IMG/VR virus record: IMGVR_UViG_3300037325_000455
Span: 1-31,977 of that record
Length of the DNA stretch: 31,977 nucleotides
Origin: a virus
Strand: one strand, 5' to 3'
Position 1 is the first letter of the stretch; each line of letters opens with the position of its first letter. The notes under the pieces are model-generated. The model worked only from the letters and a program-made list of their open reading frames with translations. It did not search any database and was not told the DNA's origin. This document shows, one piece after another, positions 12,967 to 20,659 of the stretch. A program made the translations under genes and the position numbers.

Positions 12967-13347
12967 TTATCGCCCACCTTTGGTCATTTTATTTTCAAGT
13001 TCTTTGATATCATTCTCGGTTAGAATAAGATTATATTGCTCTGCTATAAGCTTACTGCATTTATAAAACTCTGAGATAAGTTTAACACGTTCGTCCTTAC
13101 GCGGTTTCGCCCAAGTAGAAAAGCGTTTCTTTTTATTTTTGATTGCACGATTATAGAAGTCAAAGGCCCACTTTTTGGGAATCTTTGAAGCGGCCAGACT
13201 GTTCATCTCATTGGCAATCAGCGCCGTGTCATAATGATTACTAAAAAATCTATTAATCATAAACGGCTCATATAGGCTTTCGCATTCTGACCAATCAGAT
13301 GTTTTGGTAGAACTCAGACTGTTCGCGACATCAAACACATTCTTCAT
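12967..13347 (-). CDS. 62: Clamp loader small subunit, gp62-like
   Basis: The 126-aa protein contains EPFMINRFFSNHYDTALIAN, KKWAFDFYNRAIKNKKKRFSTW and a C-terminal TENDIKELENKMTKGG. These are hallmarks of the T4-type gp62 (phage clamp loader A subunit) seen in divergent T4 relatives, which is shorter than the 187-aa T4 protein. It would pair with gp44 to open gp45. GAGGAAG precedes the ATG, and the start overlaps the preceding small gene by 17 bases. Confidence 0.82.
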   Translation of the reverse strand: MKNVFDVANSLSSTKTSDWSECESLYEPFMINRFFSNHYDTALIANEMNSLAASKIPKKWAFDFYNRAIKNKKKRFSTWAKPRKDERVKLISEFYKCSKLIAEQYNLILTENDIKELENKMTKGGR

Positions 13348-13627
13348 GATCTTCCTCTACTTTAGAACTTACGATAATGGTACGATCTGGAAACATTGCC
13401 ATTGCCATATCAATAATTTCTTGTTTTTCGGTGCTCTGACCAACAAAGGGGCCTAAGTTTAAGATTCTACCGTAATAGATACCTTGCAGAAGTTCTATCT
13501 CCAAATTAACAGGGATATGCTCGACTAACCTTTTGAGTTGATCGACAATATTTTCATTAACTCCTGCAACAAGGCCGCGCCAGTATGAAAAAACACCGAC
13601 TACTAAAGCAACAATAACATATTCCAT
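13331..13627 (-). CDS. Membrane-anchored small protein between gp44 and gp62 (98 aa)
   Basis: I start at MEYVIVALVVGVFSYWRGLV, which opens with one membrane-spanning segment; the longer frame from 13663 would run into gp44. The remainder is soluble (FPDRTIIVSSKVEEDHEECV at the end). The ATG is two bases after the gp44 stop, and the end overlaps gp62. T4 has no gene here. The function is unknown. Confidence 0.65.
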   Translation of the reverse strand: MEYVIVALVVGVFSYWRGLVAGVNENIVDQLKRLVEHIPVNLEIELLQGIYYGRILNLGPFVGQSTEKQEIIDMAMAMFPDRTIIVSSKVEEDHEECV

Positions 13628-13628
13628 T

Positions 13629-14561
13629 TTAATTCTTAATTGGGTCAAGTAACATAATTTCAATCATAGCAGCCATTAAGGTGATAGTTTGATCTACGGC
13701 AGCAGTCGATTTGTAACCATAGTCGCTCATGATTAGAATAATCTGAGGAATGGTTTCTGGCTTGAAATAGTCATTGGAATTATCGTAGAAGTCACGAAAC
13801 AGAGTTTGCATTTCAATGTCTGCATTTTCACCGACCCATCGTCTGACTACTTTAAAGTCTTTATTTTTGATTCCATTCAATAGTTCTGCAAAGGTCTCCT
13901 TGGATGAGCCAAGGAGAATCCCAGAATCAATTTTGCCGGCAGCCGAGTACCGCTGAAGCTCGTTTAAAGTTTTACGAAAATCGGGAAAGAATTTATTTAC
14001 GATCTGAGCAACTACTGCTTTATCGAACTCGATATTATTGGTAGTTAGAATACCCAGAACGCGCTTAAACATCTTCGAGGCTAGTTTTGGCTTGTCCGAT
14101 GCCTGCGCATTAAAATCAATTAGCAAGGCCCGAGATTGAATAGCCGGAATGATCTTGGATAATGAATTTGTAGTAAAGAAGAATCTGGTATTAGAAAACT
14201 CTTCAATCACACCTTTAAGTGATAAAAATGCCTGGTTAGAAAGTGAGTCTGCCTCATCGAATAGGACAATCTTAATTCCACCATTCAGTGAAACCGAACT
14301 ACTGAAAGATACCACGCTGCTACGGATAACATCAATCGATGGTGTTAGTCCACAATTGATGCTAAGTAGGTCAGCATCCATGTCATTGGCAATTGCATTG
14401 CAAATCGAAGTCTTACCGGTTCCTGGTGGACCAGATAGAATTAAATGCTGAAGACTGTTATTTTTAATAGCAGAAGTAATCATACTGGCAACCGAGTCTG
14501 GCAAAATGCAGTCGGCTACTGTTTTTGGGCGCCAGGCTTCTGCCCACACTTTTTCACTCAT
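13629..14561 (-). CDS. 44: Clamp loader large subunit, gp44-like (AAA+)
   Basis: The 310-aa protein starts MSEKVWAEAWRPKTVADCIL, the standard opening of RFC/gp44 proteins. Walker A is GPPGTGKT at 44-51, Walker B IVLFDEADSL, sensor 1 FFFTTNSLSKI, followed by an arginine-finger region (IQSRALLIDF). It is near the T4 gp44 length (319 aa). Four copies with gp62 would load gp45 at primer ends. AGGAGATAT precedes the ATG. It has its own early-type promoter rather than sharing the gp45 transcript. Confidence 0.94.
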   Translation of the reverse strand: MSEKVWAEAWRPKTVADCILPDSVASMITSAIKNNSLQHLILSGPPGTGKTSICNAIANDMDADLLSINCGLTPSIDVIRSSVVSFSSSVSLNGGIKIVLFDEADSLSNQAFLSLKGVIEEFSNTRFFFTTNSLSKIIPAIQSRALLIDFNAQASDKPKLASKMFKRVLGILTTNNIEFDKAVVAQIVNKFFPDFRKTLNELQRYSAAGKIDSGILLGSSKETFAELLNGIKNKDFKVVRRWVGENADIEMQTLFRDFYDNSNDYFKPETIPQIILIMSDYGYKSTAAVDQTITLMAAMIEIMLLDPIKN

Positions 14562-14582
14562 ATATCTCCTTGTTAAGGTAAC

Positions 14583-14611
14583 ATTATATCACATCTGCAC
14601 ATAAAAGTAAA
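14583..14611 (-). promoter_or_regulatory. Early-type promoter of gp44
   Basis: TTTACT, 17 bases, TATAAT. The -35 overlaps the end of the gp45 terminator. Confidence 0.75.
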
Positions 14612-14628
14612 CCAGCCGAAGCTGGTTT
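14609..14628 (-). terminator. UUCG-tetraloop terminator of gp45
   Basis: The arms 14609-14616 and 14621-14628 (AAACCAGC/GCTGGTTT) close a UUCG loop. On the minus strand the T-rich tail that follows (TACTTTTAT) belongs to the -35 element of the gp44 promoter. Confidence 0.75.
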
Positions 14629-14633
14629 GTGAT

Positions 14634-15293
14634 TTAGTCGAAGCTGCTGGTCGACTCAAGTGCAATGTAGAATACCGCATCAAGTGATGTATTTTTGAAA
14701 CGAGAGATCTTTTTTGCTGAGATACTAACGTCATATTCTCCTGGGATAAGTTTTAAGTTTTCAGTCTTAAAATTTACCTTAAAAGTCTTATCGGTATCGC
14801 CAAGTGGTACAGTAAAAGAATTAGAGGTTGCTGATTTCAAATCGGCAACTTCAAATGATAGAAATTTACCATCTGCAACCAGTGACACATCTGAGCTTCG
14901 AAGTACACCTGCAGTACGAAGAACCAATGCTAGTGTTTCCTGCGATAGGGTAAAATCAATATCGGATGTGGGAAACTTGATTGCCTTATTAGGCACAATC
15001 AGGATACTTTCATCAGCAGCATAGTACTTAATTGCGTTGCCGTTTTCAGAGATTAGTGCGTATTTACCTTTAAAAGTAACTTCAGGATCAGAGAATAGGC
15101 TTAATGCACCTAGAAATTCTGACAAGTCATAAATCGGCATAACCGCTTCAAAATCTTCGGCAATAACAATATCAGCCAGAACATTTTTCTGAGGAGAAAT
15201 GGTAGAAACCACCTTACCAGGCTTAAGGATTACGTTTTGATTGATAGAGGAGAGGTGCTTAAGAATAGCAATAGTTTCGCGGCTGATTTTCAT
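14634..15293 (-). CDS. 45: Sliding clamp, gp45-like
   Basis: The 219-aa protein is close to T4 gp45 (228 aa). It begins MKISRETIAILKHLSSINQN, contains IYDLSEFLGALSLF, a hallmark stretch of gp45, and repeats a beta-rich fold (FKVNFKTENLKLIPGEYDVS in the second half). As a trimer it would tether gp43 to DNA and activate gp55-dependent late transcription. Upstream are a box-type promoter and a palindrome in the leader; downstream is a UUCG terminator. Confidence 0.92.
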   Translation of the reverse strand: MKISRETIAILKHLSSINQNVILKPGKVVSTISPQKNVLADIVIAEDFEAVMPIYDLSEFLGALSLFSDPEVTFKGKYALISENGNAIKYYAADESILIVPNKAIKFPTSDIDFTLSQETLALVLRTAGVLRSSDVSLVADGKFLSFEVADLKSATSNSFTVPLGDTDKTFKVNFKTENLKLIPGEYDVSISAKKISRFKNTSLDAVFYIALESTSSFD

Positions 15294-15312
15294 AGAATTT
15301 CTTTCATAATAA

Positions 15313-15326
15313 AGGCAATATTGCCT
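15313..15326 (-). promoter_or_regulatory. Palindrome in the gp45 leader
   Basis: AGGCAATATTGCCT is self-complementary. It lies about 20 bases before the gp45 ATG, where it could form a small hairpin or bind a dimeric protein. Confidence 0.4.
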
Positions 15327-15335
15327 GCTTGATCA

Positions 15336-15370
15336 ATTATATCAGGGTAACACTAGACATAAAATAAACT
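15336..15370 (-). promoter_or_regulatory. Box-type (probable middle) promoter of gp45
   Basis: AGTTTAT, exactly 22 bases, TATAAT. The box ends on the last base of the upstream stop codon. Confidence 0.7.
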
Positions 15371-15756
15371 TACTCGGGTAGATCGTTCCCCGATTCTGCT
15401 GCATCAAGAATGAAGCTAGCACAGCAGATAAGATGGGCCAAGTGATTTTCGCCAGTCTCAGGATCTCGTTCCTCGCCAGACATAAAATGAAAGGCATGCC
15501 GCATCATAGCATCCATATAGCGCTGTTTGGCAGATGGCACGAGCTTCCAGTTATCTTTGCTATATTTCTGGGCACCGAATGTTAGTACCCTACCGACTGC
15601 TAGCATAGCATGTGGCGGGAGTAGCGACATCATTGGTTTGCCAGAATCAAATTTACTACCCTTATCGAGAGTAGTTAGTGTGGCATTAACTGGACCTGGA
15701 CGAAATATTCCGCCGACGTATGTACCACCCATGGGTGGAGTGTGCTTATCAGACAT
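15370..15756 (-). CDS. dATP/dGTP diphosphohydrolase-type protein (DUF5664-like)
   Basis: The 128-aa protein contains KFDSGKPMMSLLPPHAMLAV, VLTFGAQKYSKDNWK, MRHAFHFMSGEERDPETGEN and HLAHLICCASFIL. This order is typical of the small all-alpha MazG-like phage family annotated as DUF5664 or dATP/dGTP diphosphohydrolase N-terminal domain. Acidic residues in EERDPETGE would bind metal. It may trim the nucleotide pool during replication; activity is inferred from the family only. It overlaps the preceding gene by eight bases. Confidence 0.7.
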   Translation of the reverse strand: MSDKHTPPMGGTYVGGIFRPGPVNATLTTLDKGSKFDSGKPMMSLLPPHAMLAVGRVLTFGAQKYSKDNWKLVPSAKQRYMDAMMRHAFHFMSGEERDPETGENHLAHLICCASFILDAAESGNDLPE

Positions 15757-15949
15757 CTAGACTGTATACTGATACTGGGCCCTTGCGGGTATTTTTCATA
15801 AAACGCTGTACGTTAAATCCATTTTGTCGGGCACTGTATGCTGCGTCATAAGGATTGGCAAAACCCATTTGCTTTAGCTGGGGGATAGTTAGGGTCTGGC
15901 CTGCACTCACACGGGTTTCGAACTTGGTTTGCATTGGAACGGTTTTCAT
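15749..15949 (-). CDS. Small basic hypothetical protein (66 aa)
   Basis: I start at MKTVPMQTKFETRVSAGQTL: AGGAAAAATT precedes this ATG, and the promoter 16005-16039 would start transcription about where an upstream in-frame ATG (16000) lies. The sequence IPQLKQMGFANPYDAAYSAR and FMKNTRKGPVSVYSLDV suggests a small winged or helix-turn-helix-like DNA-binding fold, but this is only an impression. Having a box-type promoter groups it with replication genes. Confidence 0.6.
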   Translation of the reverse strand: MKTVPMQTKFETRVSAGQTLTIPQLKQMGFANPYDAAYSARQNGFNVQRFMKNTRKGPVSVYSLDV

Positions 15950-16004
15950 AATTTTTCCTATACCGAACATTGGGTTAAGTAGGACTATCGGTGTCGTCAT
16001 ACCT

Positions 16005-16039
16005 ATTATACCATAAACTTTCAGCGACCAGAATAAACT
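16005..16039 (-). promoter_or_regulatory. Box-type (probable middle) promoter of the 66-aa gene
   Basis: AGTTTAT, exactly 22 bases, TATAAT. The box lies inside the 3' end of the upstream gene. Confidence 0.65.
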
Positions 16040-16272
16040 TTTGCTCGGTAAAACATATCGGCTTCTTGTGTGAGAATGTCGTTTTCATCGCATAGAGAGC
16101 CAAGACACTTTCGAAGTGCTAAAATGATATTGGCCTCTTCGGTTTCTAGAATTTTATTAGCCGCTTCAAGCTCAATCACTCTAGCATTTAGTCTAGAAAT
16201 CTCGGCCTCATATTCTTCATAACGAAGTACTTTATCCGGTTTAACACCGTAATTTTCTGAACCAGTTTTCAT
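16021..16272 (-). CDS. Coiled-coil hypothetical protein (83 aa)
   Basis: I start at MKTGSENYGVKPDKVLRYEE; a longer frame from 16347 overlaps the small membrane protein and lacks support. Residues about 17-60 (YEEYEAEISRLNARVIELEA and on) have the heptad pattern of a coiled coil. It lies eight bases after the membrane protein gene and is probably in the CobS operon. Unknown function. Confidence 0.6.
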   Translation of the reverse strand: MKTGSENYGVKPDKVLRYEEYEAEISRLNARVIELEAANKILETEEANIILALRKCLGSLCDENDILTQEADMFYRAKVYSGR

Positions 16273-16280
16273 GTTTTTTC

Positions 16281-16457
16281 TTAAGATGATGTAGCAGCAG
16301 TCACGGTACCGATTATAACAGAAATCCAAAAAACAAATGAGAACCAATTGGCTATCTCCGGACCGCGGGTATCAAAGTTATAGCCGCTAAGCCACGCTAT
16401 AATGGCACAGAGGATCGATGTTCCAAAGAAACCGAAACAGAAGTTTTTATTAATCAT
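16281..16457 (-). CDS. Small membrane protein (58 aa)
   Basis: The frame starts MINKNFCFGFFGTSILCAII and has two hydrophobic segments (about 7-23 and 35-54) separated by a polar loop (SGYNFDTRGPEIAN). Its ATG overlaps the stop of the 109-aa gene as ATGA, strong evidence of a real, coupled gene. It could be an inner-membrane protein with both ends on the same side. No homologue recognised. Confidence 0.7.
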   Translation of the reverse strand: MINKNFCFGFFGTSILCAIIAWLSGYNFDTRGPEIANWFSFVFWISVIIGTVTAATSS

Positions 16458-16783
16458 TTGGATTTTTTGATTGGGATTCCATACTTAGCGAGTTCAGCCT
16501 TATACAGTTTTTCCATCTCCGTATCCTCTACCATTGGGGCATCTTCATCTGCTAGTTTAGAGCTAGGAAATTTATATACACCCCGAGTCATGGCATTATT
16601 TGTAATAAGCCAGAGTGCTTTAGAGATTTTATACTTAGGATTGTCTTTTCGCTTCTCGGTAAAAAAGTTATGGATGTCCTTTATTTTTTGGTATGTAATA
16701 GTTTCGCTGATATCAGGGAAGCAAAGTTCTACCAAATCCACCCATCGTCGCTGGGAGCCAGAAAGATCAGTATACAGTAACAT
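16454..16783 (-). CDS. Hypothetical protein next to the CobS-like ATPase (109 aa)
   Basis: The frame starts MLLYTDLSGSQRRWVDLVEL. Its start overlaps the stop of the AAA ATPase as TAATG, so the two are coupled and probably act together. The protein is helical with a conserved-looking core (FFTEKRKDNPKYKISKALWL) and a basic tail. No catalytic motif was seen. Confidence 0.65.
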   Translation of the reverse strand: MLLYTDLSGSQRRWVDLVELCFPDISETITYQKIKDIHNFFTEKRKDNPKYKISKALWLITNNAMTRGVYKFPSSKLADEDAPMVEDTEMEKLYKAELAKYGIPIKKSK

Positions 16784-17955
16784 TAAGCGCTTTCTAGAGC
16801 AGGAACAGATGAAAGAGGTTCAACATAAATCTTGTCGAAAAGATCCCGGAATGCAGCTGATGTAAACGAATCGAATCGATTGGTACAGAGTTCAACAGCT
16901 TTCGTAATATTTCGGTAAATAGAATATGCCACCACAATATGATTCAATCGCCGAGTCGAGATAACATCTTCGATACCACCACTCTTATGGGTTTTGCGGA
17001 CTGCATCAGTCCATTTCACCAAAGCCGCGGCCAAGGTCTCATCGACACAGTCATGTTGCTGCATCCAGTTCATTACCATTTTTTGCTCGGCGATCTGATT
17101 AGGAAAATCTTGTTCAAAGGTGCACCCGAATCGCTCGAGGAATGCAGAATTTTGCAGATTAGTACCAAGATATTTGCCATCCTCTGAGCCAGAGCCTTTG
17201 GTGTTGCCGATCGCAACAATGTTAAAGCCAGGAGCAGGCATGATATATTCTCCCGTCAGAGCAAAGAAAAATGGTCGACCCTCAAGGATACCTTGCAGGG
17301 TAAGTGCCAAACGCGTGTCCAGAGCATCAGCCTCTTCTAGGATTATCAAAGCGCCGGTACGGAGTCCAGTAACAATAGGCCCGTCAATAACTTTAATGTC
17401 GCCGTTCACCAGAGTTTTTGAGCCGATTAACCTTTCCTCGTCAGATTGGACCGAGCAGTTAATACGAATCATTGGGATCGAATTCTTGGCGCAAATATTA
17501 ATGACCATACTCGACTTGCCGTTACCAGAAGGACCAGTAATATACACCGGAAAAAACTGGCGACTAGAAATAACACGCTCAACATCACGGTAATTACCGA
17601 AGGGAACATAACCAGCTTCTACTTTTGGCACAGATACGGTGGTCAAAGAAATAGCCAATTCGAGGACACGCGGGGCTTGGGCTGACATCGAAACCAATTG
17701 CAGCGGCTGGATCTTGACAGTAGCCTCCTTTTTGATGGGTGTTGATTTTACTGATGCGACCCCCAGTTTATAAACGCCATGACGGAGTTTTTCAGATTGA
17801 CCAATCAGGGCATTCTGAACACTATTGTCGTTGGCGATACCAAGACGGGCGCAGACATCACGCACCAATTGCCGCGTGTAGATTTTAGTGGCGCGGAAAG
17901 CGTCATCAAGTTCCATCTCATCCAGAACTTGGGTGGTATCGACGATCATAGTCAT
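16783..17955 (-). CDS. MoxR/CobS-like AAA+ ATPase
   Basis: The 390-aa protein has Walker A GPSGNGKS at 141-148, Walker B LIILEEADAL from about 203, and FNIVAIGNTKGSGSEDGKYL plus AFLERFGCTFEQDFP, typical of the CobS/MoxR group. The first 130 residues include a helical stretch that may bind DNA or a partner. Phage CobS proteins are often named cobaltochelatase, but no cobalamin gene is present here. The usual partner of a MoxR ATPase is a VWA protein, and one is encoded next door (18188-20350). I infer that the two form a chaperone-like complex. Confidence 0.82.
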   Translation of the reverse strand: MTMIVDTTQVLDEMELDDAFRATKIYTRQLVRDVCARLGIANDNSVQNALIGQSEKLRHGVYKLGVASVKSTPIKKEATVKIQPLQLVSMSAQAPRVLELAISLTTVSVPKVEAGYVPFGNYRDVERVISSRQFFPVYITGPSGNGKSSMVINICAKNSIPMIRINCSVQSDEERLIGSKTLVNGDIKVIDGPIVTGLRTGALIILEEADALDTRLALTLQGILEGRPFFFALTGEYIMPAPGFNIVAIGNTKGSGSEDGKYLGTNLQNSAFLERFGCTFEQDFPNQIAEQKMVMNWMQQHDCVDETLAAALVKWTDAVRKTHKSGGIEDVISTRRLNHIVVAYSIYRNITKAVELCTNRFDSFTSAAFRDLFDKIYVEPLSSVPALESA

Positions 17956-17961
17956 AATCTT

Positions 17962-18117
17962 TTAGGCGAAAGTTTCGGCGAGAAATTCGTCGAACAAGAG
18001 TTCTTCAGTCACGGCAGACTCAACAGTTTTAAAACCACGGGCATTGAGATAGTCGGTCATATCGCAAAGAAAGTTGTAGTAACCATCAGAAGTCTTGAGA
18101 TTTTCGTATGAGTTCAT
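17962..18117 (-). CDS. Small acidic hypothetical protein (51 aa)
   Basis: The frame starts MNSYENLKTSDGYYNFLCDM and ends LLFDEFLAETFA. AGGA lies nine bases upstream of the ATG, and the promoter 18156-18184 precedes it. It is the first gene of the CobS-like transcript, six bases before the ATPase. Function unknown. Confidence 0.65.
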   Translation of the reverse strand: MNSYENLKTSDGYYNFLCDMTDYLNARGFKTVESAVTEELLFDEFLAETFA

Positions 18118-18155
18118 AATAATATTTCCTAGTAAGTCTTGGTTGGTATGCGTTT

Positions 18156-18184
18156 ATTATAACACACCACAGAATAAAAGTAAA
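18156..18184 (-). promoter_or_regulatory. Early-type promoter of the CobS-like operon
   Basis: TTTACT, 17 bases, TATAAT, with the shared leader that contains ACCAACCAAG. Confidence 0.8.
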
Positions 18185-18187
18185 ATT

Positions 18188-20350
18188 TCAGGCTACCTCA
18201 GCGATCAGCTTGCTAGACATGACACGAGCCATTTTCTGAGCAAGCAATCTGCCGGACGTGACACGGGCGATCTGGGACGCGGTCATGGTCGCGACCACCT
18301 TATCAAAGCCAACATTTTCATCGGTCATATCGACCGGTACAATAAAAAATTTGTTATAACCACGGACAACAAACTCATAAAAGCCTTCTTTTTTCATAGC
18401 ATACCTAGCGTGTTTTTTAGCATCAATTCTTTCACTTAAACCTAAGGTATGAGTATAATAGTCAAAATTATTGCTGAATGTTTCGGCGCCAGTAACAAAA
18501 ATACCAACGAGTTTTGTATCTGGGTGATCGCCGGCTATTAGATCGATCAATGTCTGCTGTAGTTCCAGTAACAATACATTTACGTTTCCATGTTTAAGAT
18601 TAATGGAATACTGAATGTTATTTTTCTTACTGCTAATAAAAATCTTTTGTAATTTACTAGGCCACACATAGTCCAATCTTCGCGGACCAGACATGAATTT
18701 GGTATCGGTAGGAAGCCCATCTGTTAAAATAATAAGTGTATTTTTTTGAGTATTATTCTTGGCTTTAAATACATCCAGGTAATCATTAATATACAGTAGA
18801 GCTTCGACCAAGGGTGTTGCGCCCATTTTGTAATTTTGATAAGTTGAACCCGCCCCCTTTCTGTGAAACACATTAATATAGTTATGTAATATACCAGAAA
18901 TTAAGTTAATCTCAGATTTCTTCATTCCACTTTTATAAAATTGAAGCATTGATACCCTTGCATGACTAACGGTATAAAGCTCATCAAGCTTTAAATTATG
19001 TGTACGCTTTTCTAAGATCGATGCTCCGTTTAATAAATCTTCCCTGGTGTACTCAAATGAATTAGTAAATGCTAGGACTTCAAACTTAATATCGACAGCC
19101 GAGCAAAATTGTACCAATGTAATCACTTGCTCCATGACAGATGAAAATACCATGGTCATGGATTTAGAATAATCCAATAACATGACAAAACCATGATCAG
19201 TTGATGCAGCTTCAATTTTGTATTGCTTGAAAATTTCATCTGCAATTTTGTATTTGAAGATCTTTTTCATGTCCAATGCGCCACTATTTGCAATTTTGGA
19301 CGATTTAAGTTTTTCGGCTGATTTTTTTCGTTCGAACTCCTGTACCATGTGGGTAACAAGTTTTGAATTTTTTGCCATAAATCCCAGATATTTCGAGGAT
19401 GGTAAGACATCTATGTTTTTAAACTCTTCTACAATAGTTTTCAGTGGCACAAATTTGACAAACTGAGCTAATTCAGGCTTCAAATTATAGACCTTCGACT
19501 TAGAACTATCTACCTTTGAACGCATACCTTTATCCATCATATCCTGGGTAGTTGGAACGATGGACTCATTTTTTTCTGAACCAGTCTCCTCAGGTAGACT
19601 CTGGGGTGGCTTATCATTCGCGCGCGAGGGTGTTTTCTCGGACATAGACTCCGGGTCATTTTTCAAATCATCGGCGGAAAGATCTCCAAAGTCTGAACCC
19701 GAAACATCTTCTGAGTCCTCTACACTTGGAGAAGCATTATTATCATTTTGCTCAGGATCGGAGGTTTTGGATTTGTCAGGAGTCTGCTTAGACTTTGACT
19801 TTTCAGCCATGTCATAAACAAGTTGGGCAATTTTTAGAACCTCGTCCTCAGTTTTAACCGTAGTAAGACGGGTAACAAGTGTCTGCTCTTCGGCAGAAAA
19901 GTCGATTTCTACCCGATTCTCAAGTTTGAAGTGTAGATTAATACGATCAATAAAGTTGAGTGTATTTAAATCCTTACCCTCGGTACCGAAAAAATTACTT
20001 TTCAGAATCTCATTGTAGCCAACAAAGAAGTCTTTTTTCAGGCCAGGGAATTTTTCCTTAATCATGCGCTCAATACGAGCGTCTTCACAGATATTAGCAT
20101 ACCCATGAAAATGGGGGCGAAATGGATCATTCCACAGATTCAAAAACTGCTCTGTGGTCCAGATCGCGTGTCCGACTTCATGGGCGATCAACAAAGTTTC
20201 TAGTTGCTTTGAGATTTCTTCCCAAAGTGGAAGCGTGAGCTCTCGGGTAAAAACATTAAAAGATGCTGTATCGGCTTTTTTTCGAACGATGCGAATATTT
20301 TCTGCCGCGAGAAGTCGGCCCAGGAGATCCAGTGAGGTCTTGTCTGTCAT
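18188..20350 (-). CDS. Zincin-VWA protein (CobT-like), 720 aa
   Basis: The N-terminal domain has a zinc metallopeptidase motif HEVGH (57-61) and, 28 residues later, NICEDARIE, whose E/D could supply the third ligand. Residues about 183-275 are a low-complexity acidic Ser/Pro/Asp linker. The C-terminal part is a VWA domain with a full MIDAS site: DYSKS (393-397), T512 in MGATPLVEA, and D544 in LTDGLP. It is separated from the CobS-like ATPase only by a promoter and a 51-aa gene. Such pairs resemble CobS-CobT and MoxR-VWA chaperones. No clear ribosome-binding site precedes the ATG. The substrate is unknown. Confidence 0.8.
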   Translation of the reverse strand: MTDKTSLDLLGRLLAAENIRIVRKKADTASFNVFTRELTLPLWEEISKQLETLLIAHEVGHAIWTTEQFLNLWNDPFRPHFHGYANICEDARIERMIKEKFPGLKKDFFVGYNEILKSNFFGTEGKDLNTLNFIDRINLHFKLENRVEIDFSAEEQTLVTRLTTVKTEDEVLKIAQLVYDMAEKSKSKQTPDKSKTSDPEQNDNNASPSVEDSEDVSGSDFGDLSADDLKNDPESMSEKTPSRANDKPPQSLPEETGSEKNESIVPTTQDMMDKGMRSKVDSSKSKVYNLKPELAQFVKFVPLKTIVEEFKNIDVLPSSKYLGFMAKNSKLVTHMVQEFERKKSAEKLKSSKIANSGALDMKKIFKYKIADEIFKQYKIEAASTDHGFVMLLDYSKSMTMVFSSVMEQVITLVQFCSAVDIKFEVLAFTNSFEYTREDLLNGASILEKRTHNLKLDELYTVSHARVSMLQFYKSGMKKSEINLISGILHNYINVFHRKGAGSTYQNYKMGATPLVEALLYINDYLDVFKAKNNTQKNTLIILTDGLPTDTKFMSGPRRLDYVWPSKLQKIFISSKKNNIQYSINLKHGNVNVLLLELQQTLIDLIAGDHPDTKLVGIFVTGAETFSNNFDYYTHTLGLSERIDAKKHARYAMKKEGFYEFVVRGYNKFFIVPVDMTDENVGFDKVVATMTASQIARVTSGRLLAQKMARVMSSKLIAEVA

Positions 20351-20376
20351 AATGTATGTCGTGTTGGTATGTGTTT

Positions 20377-20405
20377 ATTATACCACAGACAAGAATAAAA
20401 GTAAA
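20377..20405 (-). promoter_or_regulatory. Early-type promoter of the zincin-VWA gene
   Basis: TTTACT, 17 bases, TATAAT. The 30 bases from the -35 to the -10 are the same as at 20628-20656. Confidence 0.8.
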
Positions 20406-20415
20406 ATTTTATAGC

Positions 20416-20601
20416 TTAAGTATTTTCAGCCAACATTTTCTCAAGTTCCTTGATGCGCCGCAACAGAGGCTCCGCATATGCTAGCATCTGCTCTTCACCA
20501 TATGCTTCCATGCTTGAGATCCATGCATCTTCATACTGCTCAGCAGCAAATTGAACAAGGCCGAGAGGGCATGGCAAAGTTGGGTAAGTAAGTTCTGACA
20601 T
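20416..20601 (-). CDS. Hypothetical protein (61 aa)
   Basis: The frame starts MSELTYPTLPCPLGLVQFAA with AAGGA upstream and a private promoter at 20628-20656. It is acidic and helical, with a short coiled-coil-like C-terminus (LLRRIKELEKMLAENT). No homologue recognised. Confidence 0.65.
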   Translation of the reverse strand: MSELTYPTLPCPLGLVQFAAEQYEDAWISSMEAYGEEQMLAYAEPLLRRIKELEKMLAENT

Positions 20602-20627
20602 GGTGTTTCCTTGGTTGGTATGTGTTT

Positions 20628-20656
20628 ATTATACCACAGACAAGAATAAAAGTAAA
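20628..20656 (-). promoter_or_regulatory. Early-type promoter of the 61-aa gene
   Basis: TTTACT, 17 bases, TATAAT, followed by the leader ACACATACCAACCAAGGA that also occurs after the 3038-3066 promoter. Confidence 0.8.
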
Positions 20657-20659
20657 ATG

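Noticed and set aside
16783-20350. Cobaltochelatase for vitamin B12 synthesis
   Set aside because: CobS/CobT names come from similarity. No other cobalamin gene is present and the zinc-peptidase motif points to another role.
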